A model generated the notes under the pieces. The model was not told the DNA's origin. It saw only the letters and a list, made by a program, of their open reading frames with translations, and ran no database searches. Below, in pieces: positions 1 through 11,997 of a DNA stretch of 64,000 bases. Source of the DNA: Frischella japonica (GTDB lineage: Bacteria > Pseudomonadota > Gammaproteobacteria > Enterobacterales > Orbaceae); assembly GCF_014489845.1 (NCBI RefSeq), contig NZ_JABURY010000016.1:228829-292828 (forward strand), written 5' to 3'. The number at the start of each line of letters is the position of its first letter. The first letter of the stretch is position 1. The position numbers were made by a program, and so were the translations under genes.

Positions 1-543
1 GCAGCGGTTCTCATTCCTATTTTTCAAGATGAAACCAATCAATTGCATTTATTATTCCAAGTTCGTTCACCTCACTTAAAATGGCAACCCAATGATATTT
101 GTTTTCCTGGCGGTCATATGGAAGAAATTGATTCAAGTCCGATACAAACTGCATTGCGAGAAACACATGAAGAATTGGGTATTGAAGCGACTTCAATTAA
201 AATTTTAGGTCAGCTAACCCCATTTTTATCAAAAATGGGGTTAAAAATTTACCCGATTATCGGTTACTTAAGCAATCTAAATATGAAATTAAATCATGCT
301 GAGGTCGCTGAAGTTTTTAGTGTACCTATCGATTGGTTTATTGCCAATCCACCTACTAAATCGCATATGAAAATCGCTTTTAAACCATCTGATGATTTTC
401 CTTTTGATTTAGTACCATATCGTTCTAAAAAATGGCAGCAACACTCTCAGCATGAGGTATATTTTTATCATTATCAACACTATACTATTTGGGGTTTAAC
501 CGCACAAATAGTACAATCATTTATCAATATTGTTCGCCAATAA
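1..543 (+). CDS. nudL: NudL-type Nudix hydrolase (probable CoA diphosphatase), 5' end cut by window
   Basis: The reading frame is open to the first base of the window, so the start codon lies to the left. Visible protein begins AAVLIPIF and runs about 180 residues to a TAA. It carries the CoA-pyrophosphatase form of the Nudix signature: an LLFQVRS segment, then FPGG, then a RETHEELGI helix whose RE..EE residues bind the catalytic metal. Family members hydrolyse CoA or acyl-CoA to phosphopantetheine and 3',5'-ADP in the cytosol. The spacing from FPGG to RE matches E. coli NudL. The first ATG-like start visible (TTG at 43) is internal to the conserved domain and is not the true start. The substrate is inferred from the family; another Nudix substrate is possible. 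Confidence 0.75.
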   Translation, partial: AAVLIPIFQDETNQLHLLFQVRSPHLKWQPNDICFPGGHMEEIDSSPIQTALRETHEELGIEATSIKILGQLTPFLSKMGLKIYPIIGYLSNLNMKLNHAEVAEVFSVPIDWFIANPPTKSHMKIAFKPSDDFPFDLVPYRSKKWQQHSQHEVYFYHYQHYTIWGLTAQIVQSFINIVRQ

Positions 544-607
544 ATCCTGACAAAGTCTTTATTATCACGAATAATTTTAGCAATACAAAAAATAGGTAAG
601 ATTAGTT

Positions 608-1312
608 ATGCCACAAAATATTGATTTAAAAGAAATTCATAAATTTGCTCAAATGGCACAAGAATGGTGGGACCCCAATGGAAAATGTAAACCACTGCAT
701 ATTATTAATCCATTACGCTTGAATTATATTCAAACACAATGTGGCGATATCTCTAATAAATTAGTATTAGATGTTGGCTGTGGTGGTGGAATTTTGTCGG
801 AAAGTTTAGCCAAGCTTGGAGCACAAGTCATCGGATTAGATATGGCACAAGCCTCATTGGAGGTAGCACAGCATCATGCTCAACAAAATGGCTTAGTCAT
901 TGAATATATAAAGAGTTCTATTGAAGATTATACGAATAATACTGATAAGCAGTTTGATATAATAACCTGCATGGAGTTATTGGAACACGTTCCCGATCCA
1001 CAATCGATTATTACCGCTTGTGCCAAACTATTAAAACCCAATGGAAGGTTATTTTTATCGACTATCAATCGCAATCAGAAAGCAAAATTACTACTAATCT
1101 ATGGTGCAGAATATATTACCCGGATACTCCCAAAAGACACTCATGATTTTAACCGTTTCATCCGTCCTTCCGAATTAATGCGACTAATTGAACAGGCTAA
1201 TTTACAAATAAGTGATATTATTGGCATCGAATATCATTTACTAAAAAATCAGTTTACACTGAGTCAAAATGTGGATGTAAATTATATTGTGGTAGCGAGT
1301 AAAATAGCCTGA
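608..1312 (+). CDS. ubiG: Ubiquinone biosynthesis O-methyltransferase UbiG
   Basis: 234-residue SAM-dependent methyltransferase performing both O-methylations of ubiquinone synthesis (polyprenyl-catechol step and the final demethylubiquinone step). The SAM-binding motif I, VLDVGCGGG, sits near residues 53-61, and motif ELLEHV follows around 120. The N-terminal stretch with EWWDP and the later RFIRPSEL segment are UbiG hallmarks. Length is close to the E. coli protein (240). An AGGT about ten bases upstream of the ATG is the likely ribosome binding site. It is a stand-alone gene; the next gene begins 800 bases downstream. Confidence 0.95.
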   Translation: MPQNIDLKEIHKFAQMAQEWWDPNGKCKPLHIINPLRLNYIQTQCGDISNKLVLDVGCGGGILSESLAKLGAQVIGLDMAQASLEVAQHHAQQNGLVIEYIKSSIEDYTNNTDKQFDIITCMELLEHVPDPQSIITACAKLLKPNGRLFLSTINRNQKAKLLLIYGAEYITRILPKDTHDFNRFIRPSELMRLIEQANLQISDIIGIEYHLLKNQFTLSQNVDVNYIVVASKIA

Positions 1313-3065
<1,753 letters not shown>

Positions 3066-3075
3066 AAGAATTAAC

Positions 3076-4806
3076 ATGTCTGTATTAGATAAAACCCGTC
3101 AAACTTATCTACTAAAATGGTTAAAGCAGCAAGCAAAACAACATAAAGTGGCATTACTTTGTTCTGTTTTGACCGGTTTAGCTACAGCCATTTGCATTAT
3201 TATGCAAGCGGCATTGTTAGCTAACATATTACAAGATTTGATTATTTTAGGTGGTAATTTTAAATCAATCACTGTCTATTTCACTGCCCTACTGGCGTTG
3301 TTTGGAATTCGCAGTTTAATTACTTATGCTCGTGAAAAAATCAATTTTTCATTGGGTGCTGCAATACGTCATTCTATTCGTCAACAATTAATTACTAAAA
3401 TTGAAAAAGAAGGCCCTGTAGCAATTTATCATCACACTGGTGGTGGGCTAAGTACTTTATTAATTGAACAAATAGAAGATCTTCATGACTTCTATGCCCG
3501 CTATTTACCACAAATGCAGCTATCGATGATGATTCCAATAATAATCGTTGCTGTCATTTTACCGTTTAATTGGACTGCTGCATTAATTTTGATGGCTACC
3601 GCACCACTTATCCCAATATTTATGATATTAGTCGGTATGGGTGCTGCCGATGTCAATCGAAGAAACTTTAAAGCATTAACCTACTTAAGCGGACATTTTT
3701 TAGATCGGTTAAAAGGGTTAACGACGATACGTTTATTTAACCAAGGTTGCAATCAAACTGAACAAATTGCTAACGCTGCGGAACGATTTCGTATTAGAAC
3801 AATGAATGTGCTAAAAATGGCTTTTTTATCGTCTGCGGTATTAGAGTTTTTTACTTCAATTTCTATTGCTATTGTGGCTGTCTATTTTGGGTTTTCTTAT
3901 TTAGGTGAATTTGATTTTGGTGCTTACGATAGTGGAGTAACACTATTTGCTGGATTTTTCGCTTTAATTTTAGCACCCGAGTTTTTCCAACCTTTGCGTG
4001 ATTTAGGAACCTATTATCACGCAAAAGCACAAGCTATTGCTGCTGCGGATAATATTGAAAAATTTATCATTCAACCGACTCATGTTAATGAATCAACATC
4101 AGTGAAAACGGTCAATTTTGATCAAAATATTGAAACAATTGTAGGCAAAGATTTAGTGATTTTGTCGGCTGATAATCAACCCATTATTGGTCCGCTAAAC
4201 TTTACATTAACTCCCCCTTTTCGAATTGCATTAACCGGTATAAGTGGTGAAGGTAAAAGTTCGATACTCAATCTATTATTAGGATTTTTACCTTATCGGG
4301 GTTCACTCATGATCAATGGTATTGAGTTCCAGACGATTGATATTAAATCATGGCGGAGCCAACTAAGTTGGTTAGGACAAAATCCTTATCTAATAAATGG
4401 AACGATTCGCCAAAACCTTCTTTTGGCCGACCCGCTTGCCACATCACAAGATATTGCTGATGTCATCGAACAAGCGCAACTTACAGAATTAATCGCTCAA
4501 TTACCAGACGGCCTTGATACAGAAATTGGTGAAGATGCGGTGAAAATTTCTGTTGGTCAAGCACAACGTATCGCTATTGCTAGAGCACTACTAAAACCAT
4601 GCCAATTAATGCTGCTTGATGAGCCAACGGCTAGCCTTGACAAACAAACAGCACTTGAAATAGAAACGATATTAGCGCAAAGTTATCAACAATGCCAAAT
4701 TATCATGGTTACTCATCATCTTAACCAAGCGATGCAGTTTTCACAAATTTGGCGTTTACACAACCAACAACTGTATATTAATAAACCTGACTCAATGTTA
4801 TGTTAA
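3076..4806 (+). CDS. cydD: Glutathione/L-cysteine ABC exporter subunit CydD
   Basis: 576-residue ABC half-transporter: an N-terminal six-helix membrane domain and a C-terminal ATPase domain. The Walker A is GISGEGKSS at about 388-396. The CydD-type signature is SVGQAQRIAIARAL near 491, replacing the canonical LSGGQ. The Walker B is LMLLDEPTASLD. With CydC it exports cysteine and glutathione to the periplasm, needed for cytochrome bd assembly. The gene overlaps cydC by seven bases (ATGTTATGTTAA), so the pair is translationally coupled. Confidence 0.95.
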   Translation: MSVLDKTRQTYLLKWLKQQAKQHKVALLCSVLTGLATAICIIMQAALLANILQDLIILGGNFKSITVYFTALLALFGIRSLITYAREKINFSLGAAIRHSIRQQLITKIEKEGPVAIYHHTGGGLSTLLIEQIEDLHDFYARYLPQMQLSMMIPIIIVAVILPFNWTAALILMATAPLIPIFMILVGMGAADVNRRNFKALTYLSGHFLDRLKGLTTIRLFNQGCNQTEQIANAAERFRIRTMNVLKMAFLSSAVLEFFTSISIAIVAVYFGFSYLGEFDFGAYDSGVTLFAGFFALILAPEFFQPLRDLGTYYHAKAQAIAAADNIEKFIIQPTHVNESTSVKTVNFDQNIETIVGKDLVILSADNQPIIGPLNFTLTPPFRIALTGISGEGKSSILNLLLGFLPYRGSLMINGIEFQTIDIKSWRSQLSWLGQNPYLINGTIRQNLLLADPLATSQDIADVIEQAQLTELIAQLPDGLDTEIGEDAVKISVGQAQRIAIARALLKPCQLMLLDEPTASLDKQTALEIETILAQSYQQCQIIMVTHHLNQAMQFSQIWRLHNQQLYINKPDSMLC

Positions 4807-6470
4807 AATTAGTTTCCCCATATATTAAGCTTTATCGCTATTACTGGCAACGTATCCTACTTGGCATGATCATGGTAATAACTGCATTGAGTGCCAGTAT
4901 TTTTTTATTATCATTATCCGGCTGGTTTTTATCAGCAACTGCTTTTGTTGGTGTTGCTGGATTATATACATTTAATTATATGTTACCAGCCGCTGGTGTA
5001 CGGGGTGCTGCGATTCTTAGAACGGTTGCTCGCTATTTTGACCGTTTAATTAATCACGATACAACATTTAGAATTTTAGCTTATTTACGAACTAAAGCAT
5101 TTAAACATTTGTTGCCACTGAGCGCAGATCAAATGCAACATTTTCAAAAAGCAGATTTACTTAATGCTTTTATTGCTGATATTGATCATTTAGACCATCT
5201 TTATTTACGACTATTTGCGCCAATTCTTGGAAGCTTAAGTATTACGCTATTTATCTATTGTGCAGTGAATTATTTTGATCACACTGTGGCATTAATAATC
5301 ACATTATTTTTATTGGCTACAATTCTGACCATGCCGCTGCTTTTTTATTATGCTGGTAAACGTTTAGGTGAAAACATTGCACAATTTAAAAGCCAATATC
5401 GTCAATTGCTTGTTAGTTATTTACAAGGTCAAGCTGAACTCACCTTATTTAATGCCAAACAGGCTTTTCGTCAGCAATTAACGGACACTGAATCACAATG
5501 GTTAACATTACAAAAAAAACAATCCAATTTATTAAGTCTTGCAAGTGCAGTAATTATTTTAATTGTCGGCATAATGACATTACTTATTATAGGATTAGTG
5601 TCCAATGGCATTGCTAATTATGATCCGCCTGTTATCGCATTATTAATTTTTATTGGACTCTCTTCTACAGAAATTTTAGCCCCGATTCCTAATGCTTTTT
5701 TGTTTCTTGGACAAGTCTTTGCTTCAGCTAAACGAATGAATCATCTACTAGCTCAGCAACCAAGTATTACCTATGGAAATATAAATCAAACGTTTACTGA
5801 TGACAAATGTACAATTATATTTAATGAGGTAACGTTTAGTTATCCAAATCAACCGTTATCAGTGTTTAATGATATTAATATTCGTATTCATAGTGGTGAG
5901 CATGTTGCTCTCATTGGGCAGACTGGATGTGGTAAATCGACTTTCCTCAATTTAATCACTCGCAGCTGGCAGCCTAATAAGGGTAGCATTACCATAAATA
6001 ATATAGATATTACTCACTTTGATGAATACTCCTTACGGAACATGATGGCAGTTATTCCTCAGGTTATTCATATTTTTAATGATACATTACGTAATAACCT
6101 ATTAATTGGCAATCCAAATGCTAACGATGAACAATTAATAGCAGTTTTAAAAAAAGTAGAATTAGGTAAATTGTTGACTGCAGAACATGGCTTAGATTTA
6201 TGGATAGGTGAAGATGGCAGAACACTCTCGGGGGGTGAACGCCGCCGTATTGGAATTGCGCGCGCATTATTACATGAATCGCCATTAATTTTAATGGATG
6301 AACCAACCGAAAGTCTAGATAGTCTAACTGAACAACAAATATTAGCCATTATTGCCAATAACTATGCCGGTAAAACCCTCATTATGGTCACACATCGTCT
6401 AAATGAACATGCATTATTTGATCGTATTTTACTCTTGCGTAATCAAACATTGACTGAAATTAAACCTTAA
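4800..6470 (+). CDS. cydC: Glutathione/L-cysteine ABC exporter subunit CydC
   Basis: 556-residue partner of CydD with the same half-transporter layout. Its nucleotide-binding domain has a canonical Walker A GQTGCGKST, signature LSGGERRRIGIARALL and Walker B LILMDEPTESLD. A conserved arginine/glycine-rich segment near residues 65-80 (AAGVRGAAILRTVARY) is typical of CydC. It starts inside the end of cydD. No strong terminator follows: an imperfect GCCCA/TGGGC stem at 6480-6510 lacks a T tract. Confidence 0.95.
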   Translation: MLKLVSPYIKLYRYYWQRILLGMIMVITALSASIFLLSLSGWFLSATAFVGVAGLYTFNYMLPAAGVRGAAILRTVARYFDRLINHDTTFRILAYLRTKAFKHLLPLSADQMQHFQKADLLNAFIADIDHLDHLYLRLFAPILGSLSITLFIYCAVNYFDHTVALIITLFLLATILTMPLLFYYAGKRLGENIAQFKSQYRQLLVSYLQGQAELTLFNAKQAFRQQLTDTESQWLTLQKKQSNLLSLASAVIILIVGIMTLLIIGLVSNGIANYDPPVIALLIFIGLSSTEILAPIPNAFLFLGQVFASAKRMNHLLAQQPSITYGNINQTFTDDKCTIIFNEVTFSYPNQPLSVFNDINIRIHSGEHVALIGQTGCGKSTFLNLITRSWQPNKGSITINNIDITHFDEYSLRNMMAVIPQVIHIFNDTLRNNLLIGNPNANDEQLIAVLKKVELGKLLTAEHGLDLWIGEDGRTLSGGERRRIGIARALLHESPLILMDEPTESLDSLTEQQILAIIANNYAGKTLIMVTHRLNEHALFDRILLLRNQTLTEIKP

Positions 6471-6645
6471 GATATAAAGCCCAATTCACCGATAATGCTT
6501 GGAATGGGCGATTGTCACCTTACATCCTATTTCTTAAAATTAGAAGTCGATATTAAATATTTGCTGGCTTTTCGTTTTAATAAAATGTAAAATTCTTTGG
6601 CAATATTTATAAACAACGTTCCTTCTACTAATGGTGAATATTGCT

Positions 6646-8112
6646 ATGTCTCGCATAATAAAAGAGTCCCTCACATTTGATGATGTTTTGTTAGTACCAG
6701 CCCATTCGACTGTTTTACCTAATACTGCCAATATCAGTACGCAATTAACCTCGACGATTCGGTTGAATCTACCTATGATTTCAGCTGCCATGGATACCGT
6801 AACTGAAGCTTCACTAGCCATCGCTTTAGCGCAAGAAGGTGGTATTGGATTTATCCATAAAAACATGCCAATAGAATTACAAGCCGAGCATGTAAAACGG
6901 GTAAAAAAGCATGAAAGTGGTATCGTACAAGATCCAATTACAGTTTTGCCAACTGCAACAATTAATGATGTAATTAAACTGGCCAAAGATTATGGATTTG
7001 CTGGTTTTCCTGTAGTTACTCAGCATAACGATCTGGTTGGTATTATTACTGCAAGAGATGTCCGCTTTGCCACAGATTTAACCCAACCAGTTACCGCCGT
7101 TATGACACCTAAAGAACGTTTAGTTACAGTGCAAGAAAATGAATCACGGGATATTGTATTACAACGCATGCACGAACGGCGTGTTGAGAAAGCATTAGTT
7201 GTCGATAATGAATTTCATTTGAAAGGCATGATTACGGTTCGAGATTTCCAGAAAGCAGAAGCGAAACCCAATGCTTGTAAAGATGAAAAAGGTCGCTTAC
7301 GAGTCGGTGCCGCTGTTGGTGCTGCGCCTGGTAATGAAGAGCGTATAGCTGCATTAGTGGAAGCTGGAGTAGATGTTTTACTTATCGATTCATCTCATGG
7401 GCATTCTGAAGGCGTATTACAGCGAATTAGAGCAGCTCGGGATGCTTATCCTGATCTTCCCATTATTGGTGGTAATGTCGCAACCGCCGAAGGGGCATTA
7501 GCATTGATTAAAGCAGGCGTGAGTGCTGTTAAAGTTGGTATAGGGCCGGGGTCAATTTGTACTACCCGAATTGTAACTGGAGTGGGTGTACCACAAATTA
7601 CCGCGATTATGGATGCCGTAGAAGCTGCTAAACCTTACAATATTCCGGTAATTGCTGACGGCGGAATTCGTTATTCTGGTGATATTGCTAAAGCTATCGC
7701 GGCCGGCGCTAGCTGTGTCATGGTAGGTTCTATGTTTGCAGGAACGGAAGAAGCACCAGGTGAAATCGAATTATATCAAGGACGTGCATATAAAGCATAT
7801 CGTGGTATGGGTTCTTTAGGCGCAATGGCTAAAGGCTCATCCGATCGTTATTTTCAAAGCGATAACGCTGCAGATAAATTAGTACCAGAAGGAATTGAAG
7901 GTCGTATCGCTTATAAAGGTCCTTTAAAAGAGATCATCCACCAACAAATGGGGGGATTACGCTCTTGCATGGGCTTAACTGGATGTGGGACAATTGAAGA
8001 ATTACGTACTAAATCACAATTTACCCGTATAACTGGTGCCGGCATTAAAGAAAGTCATGTTCATGATGTGTCAATAACTAAAGAACCACCTAATTATCGT
8101 TTAGGCCAATAA
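6646..8112 (+). CDS. guaB: Inosine-5'-monophosphate dehydrogenase GuaB
   Basis: 488-residue enzyme oxidising IMP to XMP with NAD, the committed step to GMP. It has the split TIM barrel with an inserted CBS pair (about residues 93-205), the catalytic cysteine loop GPGSICTTR near 300-308 and the flap segment GMGSLGAM. Near-identity to E. coli GuaB begins at [17 protein letters not shown] therefore choose the ATG at 6646 rather than the in-frame ATG at 6631, which would add five residues. The usual partner guaA does not follow; the gene ends with its own terminator. Confidence 0.97.
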   Translation: MSRIIKESLTFDDVLLVPAHSTVLPNTANISTQLTSTIRLNLPMISAAMDTVTEASLAIALAQEGGIGFIHKNMPIELQAEHVKRVKKHESGIVQDPITVLPTATINDVIKLAKDYGFAGFPVVTQHNDLVGIITARDVRFATDLTQPVTAVMTPKERLVTVQENESRDIVLQRMHERRVEKALVVDNEFHLKGMITVRDFQKAEAKPNACKDEKGRLRVGAAVGAAPGNEERIAALVEAGVDVLLIDSSHGHSEGVLQRIRAARDAYPDLPIIGGNVATAEGALALIKAGVSAVKVGIGPGSICTTRIVTGVGVPQITAIMDAVEAAKPYNIPVIADGGIRYSGDIAKAIAAGASCVMVGSMFAGTEEAPGEIELYQGRAYKAYRGMGSLGAMAKGSSDRYFQSDNAADKLVPEGIEGRIAYKGPLKEIIHQQMGGLRSCMGLTGCGTIEELRTKSQFTRITGAGIKESHVHDVSITKEPPNYRLGQ

Positions 8113-8121
8113 CATAAAAAT

Positions 8122-8144
8122 AGCAGCTCAAAAGCTGCTTTTTT
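8122..8144 (+). terminator. Rho-independent terminator of guaB
   Basis: Perfect seven-base-pair stem AGCAGCT/AGCTGCT with a four-base loop followed by six T residues, ten bases after the guaB stop codon. Confidence 0.9.
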
Positions 8145-8275
8145 CGTTGCGGGATATTATTAATATTTGCCAACAGATAAATACGCAAACATAAATAGTT
8201 TTTATTAAATCATAACCTATATTTATTATTTTATTCACTGCTTACTTTAACAGTTTTTTTATTTTAGGAACGGAT

Positions 8276-9028
8276 ATGAAAAAATTATTCGCTACATTTA
8301 TTGTGGTTACGACATTCTTTATTAATCTGACAGCAAACGCATCACAAAAAATTACTGTTTTCGCTGCAGCTTCATTAACCGACGCGATGCAAGAAATTGG
8401 TCAAACTTACCAAGCCCAAAATAGAGAAATGGATATTGTGTTTTCTTTTGCATCATCTTCTGTATTAGCACGACAAATTGAACAAGGTGCTCCTGCGGAT
8501 ATATTTATTTCTGCTGACCAGAAATGGATGGATTATTTGATTGACCATCAAGTTGTAGAATTTAAACAAACGTTGTTGAAAAATGATCTAGTGTTAATTG
8601 CGCCAATTACAGATTACCATACTCCAGTGACCATTAATCAACAAACAGATTGGCGTGCTTTATTACCCAGCAATGAAAAATTAGCTATTGGTGATCCGGA
8701 TCATGTTCCTGCTGGTATATATGCCAAAGAGTCATTAACCAATTTAGGTGTCTATGATCAGCTTGTACCACAGTTTGCTCGCGCCAGTAATGTTCGCGAT
8801 GCATTAATGTTAGTTGAACGTCAGGAAGCGGCCTTAGGCATTGTCTACAGTACTGATGCCAAAGTCAGTCAAAAAGTAAAAATTTTAGGCACATTTCCGA
8901 CAGAAAGTTTTAAACCAATTGAATATCCAATCACTTTACTTAATCCTGTTGCGAGCCAATTTTACGAGTTTTTGCAAAGTGAAACAGCTAAACATATCTT
9001 CCAAAAATATGGCTTTGTAACACTGTGA
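8276..9028 (+). CDS. modA: Molybdate ABC transporter periplasmic binding protein ModA
   Basis: 250-residue protein with a cleavable signal peptide (MKKLFATF..., cleavage probably after ANA around residue 22). The mature part starts ITVFAAASLTDAM, the diagnostic ModA N-terminus whose serines bind the oxyanion. Later segments FASSSVLARQIEQGAPADIFISAD and VPAGIYAKESL are family landmarks. AGGAA upstream of the ATG is the ribosome binding site. First gene of modABC. I could not find a convincing ModE operator upstream. Tungstate may also be bound. Confidence 0.95.
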   Translation: MKKLFATFIVVTTFFINLTANASQKITVFAAASLTDAMQEIGQTYQAQNREMDIVFSFASSSVLARQIEQGAPADIFISADQKWMDYLIDHQVVEFKQTLLKNDLVLIAPITDYHTPVTINQQTDWRALLPSNEKLAIGDPDHVPAGIYAKESLTNLGVYDQLVPQFARASNVRDALMLVERQEAALGIVYSTDAKVSQKVKILGTFPTESFKPIEYPITLLNPVASQFYEFLQSETAKHIFQKYGFVTL

Positions 9029-9714
9029 TACTAAATGATTATGAATGGCAAGCTTTGTATCTAAGCCTTAAAATTGCAGGTGCAGCTATTGTTTTCAGTT
9101 TACCTTTGGCAATCTTAACTGCATGGGTATTAGCACGCTGTCGATTCGTGGGTAAATCATTATTCGATAGTATTATTCACTTGCCATTAGTTTTGCCTCC
9201 AGTTGCACTGGGGTATTTATTATTAGTGACAATGGGAAAACATGGCGTAATCGGTCAGTGGTTATATCATTATTTGGGTATCAATATCAGCTTTAATTGG
9301 AAAGGTGCAGCGCTGGCCTCGGCAGTAGTTGCATTTCCATTAGTGGTACGCTCGATTCGATTAGCTATTGAATCGATTGATATCCGTCTAGAAAATGTTG
9401 CCCGTACACTAGGTGCCAATCAATTGCGTGTATTTTTCACCATTACTTTACCCTTATCACTACCAGGGATTTTAATGGGGATTGTATTAGGTTTTGCTCG
9501 GTGTTTAGGCGAATTTGGTGCCACAATCACGTTTGTATCTAACATTCCAGGTGAAACACGCACAATACCTTTAGCTATGTACACCTTATTACAGGTCCCA
9601 AATGGTGAACAGTCAGCAATGCGATTATGTATTATATCAATAATTTTAGCTTTATTAGCTTTGATTGCTTCAGAACAACTAAATCGTTGGCATAAACGGA
9701 AATTAGCGGGTTAA
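9025..9714 (+). CDS. modB: Molybdate ABC transporter permease ModB
   Basis: 229-residue inner-membrane permease with about five membrane helices. It has the cytoplasmic coupling motif for the ATPase, here CLGEFGATITFVSNIPG (EAA-type loop), and the ModB segment LPLVLPPVALGYLLL. I use the GTG at 9025, which overlaps the modA stop codon (GTGA). The next in-frame options would remove conserved sequence. Translationally coupled to modA and followed after three bases by modC. Confidence 0.94.
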   Translation: MILNDYEWQALYLSLKIAGAAIVFSLPLAILTAWVLARCRFVGKSLFDSIIHLPLVLPPVALGYLLLVTMGKHGVIGQWLYHYLGINISFNWKGAALASAVVAFPLVVRSIRLAIESIDIRLENVARTLGANQLRVFFTITLPLSLPGILMGIVLGFARCLGEFGATITFVSNIPGETRTIPLAMYTLLQVPNGEQSAMRLCIISIILALLALIASEQLNRWHKRKLAG

Positions 9715-9717
9715 ACC

Positions 9718-10398
9718 ATGTTGGACATTAATATTGAAAAAAAGTTATCTGGATTTACATTGTCTTTTAAGCAATCTGTGGAATGTCAGGGAATTACGGC
9801 GATTCTCGGCGTTTCTGGTTCTGGTAAATCTACACTACTTAACATAATTAATGGTTTGATCAAACCTGATAGCGGTTCAATACAACTTAATGGTAAAACA
9901 TTAGTTAATATTGAACAAAAGCAATATATCACTGCCCAACAACGTAATATTGCCACAGTTTTTCAAGATGCATTACTGTTTCCGCATTTCAACGTTCTAA
10001 AAAATTTACGTTACGGAATGAAATCCATAATGGAACATCGAATAGATGAAATTGTTGATGTATTAAACATTCGACGATTACTAAATCGATATCCGGCTAT
10101 GTTATCTGGTGGAGAAAAACAACGCGTTGCCATAGGCCGTGCATTATTATCTAATCCTCAACTATTATTAATGGATGAACCATTATCAGCATTAGATATG
10201 CCCCGCAAGAAAGAGTTAATTCGTTATATTCAATTTTTAGCTATTGAAATGAAAATTCCTATTTTATATATTTCACATAATATCAATGAAGTTAAAGCAT
10301 TGGCCCAACATGTTGCCATCATCGATCAAGGTCAACTTTACCGATTCGATGTCACACAAAAAATTTTAGAGGATGATTTTCTTAAAGGATGGATCTAA
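9718..10398 (+). CDS. modC: Molybdate ABC transporter ATPase ModC, short form without C-terminal TOBE/Mop domain
   Basis: 226-residue ABC ATPase: Walker A GVSGSGKST near residues 31-39, ModC-type Q-loop VFQDALLFPH, signature LSGGEKQRVAIGRALL, Walker B LLLMDEPLSALD. Typical ModC proteins are about 350 residues, with a C-terminal TOBE domain that binds molybdate and tunes transport. Here the protein stops right after the ATPase domain. The frame after the stop stays open for another 54 codons (to 10563), but that peptide is not recognisably a TOBE remnant. The membership is secured by position after modAB. Loss of the regulatory domain is an inference from length. Confidence 0.9.
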   Translation: MLDINIEKKLSGFTLSFKQSVECQGITAILGVSGSGKSTLLNIINGLIKPDSGSIQLNGKTLVNIEQKQYITAQQRNIATVFQDALLFPHFNVLKNLRYGMKSIMEHRIDEIVDVLNIRRLLNRYPAMLSGGEKQRVAIGRALLSNPQLLLMDEPLSALDMPRKKELIRYIQFLAIEMKIPILYISHNINEVKALAQHVAIIDQGQLYRFDVTQKILEDDFLKGWI

Positions 10399-10500
10399 CT
10401 CAAAACATTTTTTTGTGCTTCTTTTCGAATGGGTCGCAGTATATTACAACGATTATCTGATAAAACAGGCAAAATATTGGGTTTCAAATATTCAGGATTA

Positions 10501-10529
10501 TTGACATCTTTCGAAAAGTTAACTGTTAT
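10501..10529 (+). promoter_or_regulatory. Candidate sigma-70 promoter for pssA
   Basis: A perfect -35 hexamer TTGACA (10501-10506) is followed after 17 bases by TGTTAT (10524-10529, four of six matches to consensus). It lies 90 bases ahead of pssA in the modC-pssA gap. Confidence 0.4.
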
Positions 10530-10617
10530 TTCAATACGTTATCTACCAAAATATACCAATTGAATAAAATATGGTATCCTATGGAAAATTTTAAGCGTAA
10601 AAATAATAAATAATCTT

Positions 10618-11973
10618 ATGCGAATACCTTTTATTAAATATAATCATCAGAAGTATCTTAATGAATTAGTTAAGTTAGAACAGCAACCTGAAAATTATCA
10701 GATTTTAGCCACACCTAACGAATACCGACAAACATTACTTAATGCAATTAAGTGTGCTCAAAAGCGTATCTATATTATTGCCCTTTATCTTGAACGCGAT
10801 GAAGCAGGTCAAGAAATCCTGCAAGCGATCTACGAGGCTAAACGTAATAACCCACAATTAGATGTTAAAATTTTTGTCGACTGGCACCGTGCTCAACGTG
10901 GTCGAATTGGTGAAGGTATGGCCGATACCAATGCACATTTTTATCATCAATTAAAACAACAGAACCCAGAAATTGATGTTGCTATATATGGCGTACCAGT
11001 GAATCGTCGTGAAGTGTTAGGCGTTTTACATTTAAAAGGCAGTATCATTGATGATACTCTGCTGTATACGGGGGCTAGTATTAATAATGTGTATTTACAT
11101 AAGCTCGATAAGTACCGCTACGATCGCTATCACATTATCACTAATCCAATTTTAGCTGATAGTATGGTAACGTTCATTGATCAACAATTTCTAACTTATG
11201 AAGCTGTCCAACGGCTAGACAGTGATAATCTTAAGACGCGTAAACAATTAAAATCAGCAATTAAAGTTTTCCGTCATCATTTAGCACAAGCAAATTATCA
11301 ATTTAAAGGTGACAGCCTTAACAGTTCATTAAGTGTTACGCCGATAGTTGGTTTGGGAAAAAGTAATCAGCTGAATCAAGTCATCCACCATCTAATTTTG
11401 AGTGCAAATGAAAAAATCGTATTTTGTACACCATACTTTAATCTTCCTCAGATAATTATAAAAGATATTATTCGTCAATTGAGAAAAGGTAAAAAGGTTG
11501 AAATTATCGTCGGTGATAAAACCGCTAATGACTTTTATATTCCAGAAGATCAACCATTTAATATTATCGGTGGATTACCTTATCTATACGAAGTTAATTT
11601 ACGTCAATTTATTGAACGATTACAGCCATATATAGATAAAGAACAATTAATTATCAGATTATGGAAAGATGAAGATAATAGTTACCATTTAAAAGGAATT
11701 TGGGTTGACGATGAATGGGTACTTATTACCGGAAACAATATCAATCCGCGCGCTTGGCGACTGGATTTAGAAAATGGTATCTTAGTCCATGATCCAAAAC
11801 AGCAATTATATAGTCAATTTAGACAAGAATTGCAACAGATACGTGTTAAAACATTGTTAGTGAACCATTTCCAACAAATTCAAGCTAGTCAATTCTATCC
11901 TATACAAGTACAGAAACTCATCAATCGTTTAGGTCGTATTCAGATCGACCGAATCATTAAACGTTTGTTATAA
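10618..11973 (+). CDS. pssA: CDP-diacylglycerol-serine O-phosphatidyltransferase PssA
   Basis: 451-residue phospholipase-D-superfamily enzyme making phosphatidylserine, the precursor of phosphatidylethanolamine. Both HKD motifs are intact: H138-x-K140-x4-D145 and H357-x-K359-x4-D364. Length equals the E. coli protein, and the alignment is continuous from VDWHRAQRGRIG to the basic C-terminus. It associates with ribosomes and the inner-membrane surface in E. coli. It is a single gene with its own promoter candidate and a strong terminator. Confidence 0.97.
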   Translation: MRIPFIKYNHQKYLNELVKLEQQPENYQILATPNEYRQTLLNAIKCAQKRIYIIALYLERDEAGQEILQAIYEAKRNNPQLDVKIFVDWHRAQRGRIGEGMADTNAHFYHQLKQQNPEIDVAIYGVPVNRREVLGVLHLKGSIIDDTLLYTGASINNVYLHKLDKYRYDRYHIITNPILADSMVTFIDQQFLTYEAVQRLDSDNLKTRKQLKSAIKVFRHHLAQANYQFKGDSLNSSLSVTPIVGLGKSNQLNQVIHHLILSANEKIVFCTPYFNLPQIIIKDIIRQLRKGKKVEIIVGDKTANDFYIPEDQPFNIIGGLPYLYEVNLRQFIERLQPYIDKEQLIIRLWKDEDNSYHLKGIWVDDEWVLITGNNINPRAWRLDLENGILVHDPKQQLYSQFRQELQQIRVKTLLVNHFQQIQASQFYPIQVQKLINRLGRIQIDRIIKRLL

Positions 11974-11997
11974 GTAATTAAATTTTATTATTATAAC

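Noticed and set aside
6068-6358. 96-codon minus-strand frame inside cydC
   Set aside because: Antisense shadow of the conserved ABC ATPase domain of cydC; no independent evidence.
6481-6510. Possible terminator after cydC
   Set aside because: The stem is imperfect and no T tract follows.
10399-10563. 54-codon frame continuing after the modC stop
   Set aside because: The peptide does not resemble a TOBE/Mop domain, so I did not call modC a pseudogene.
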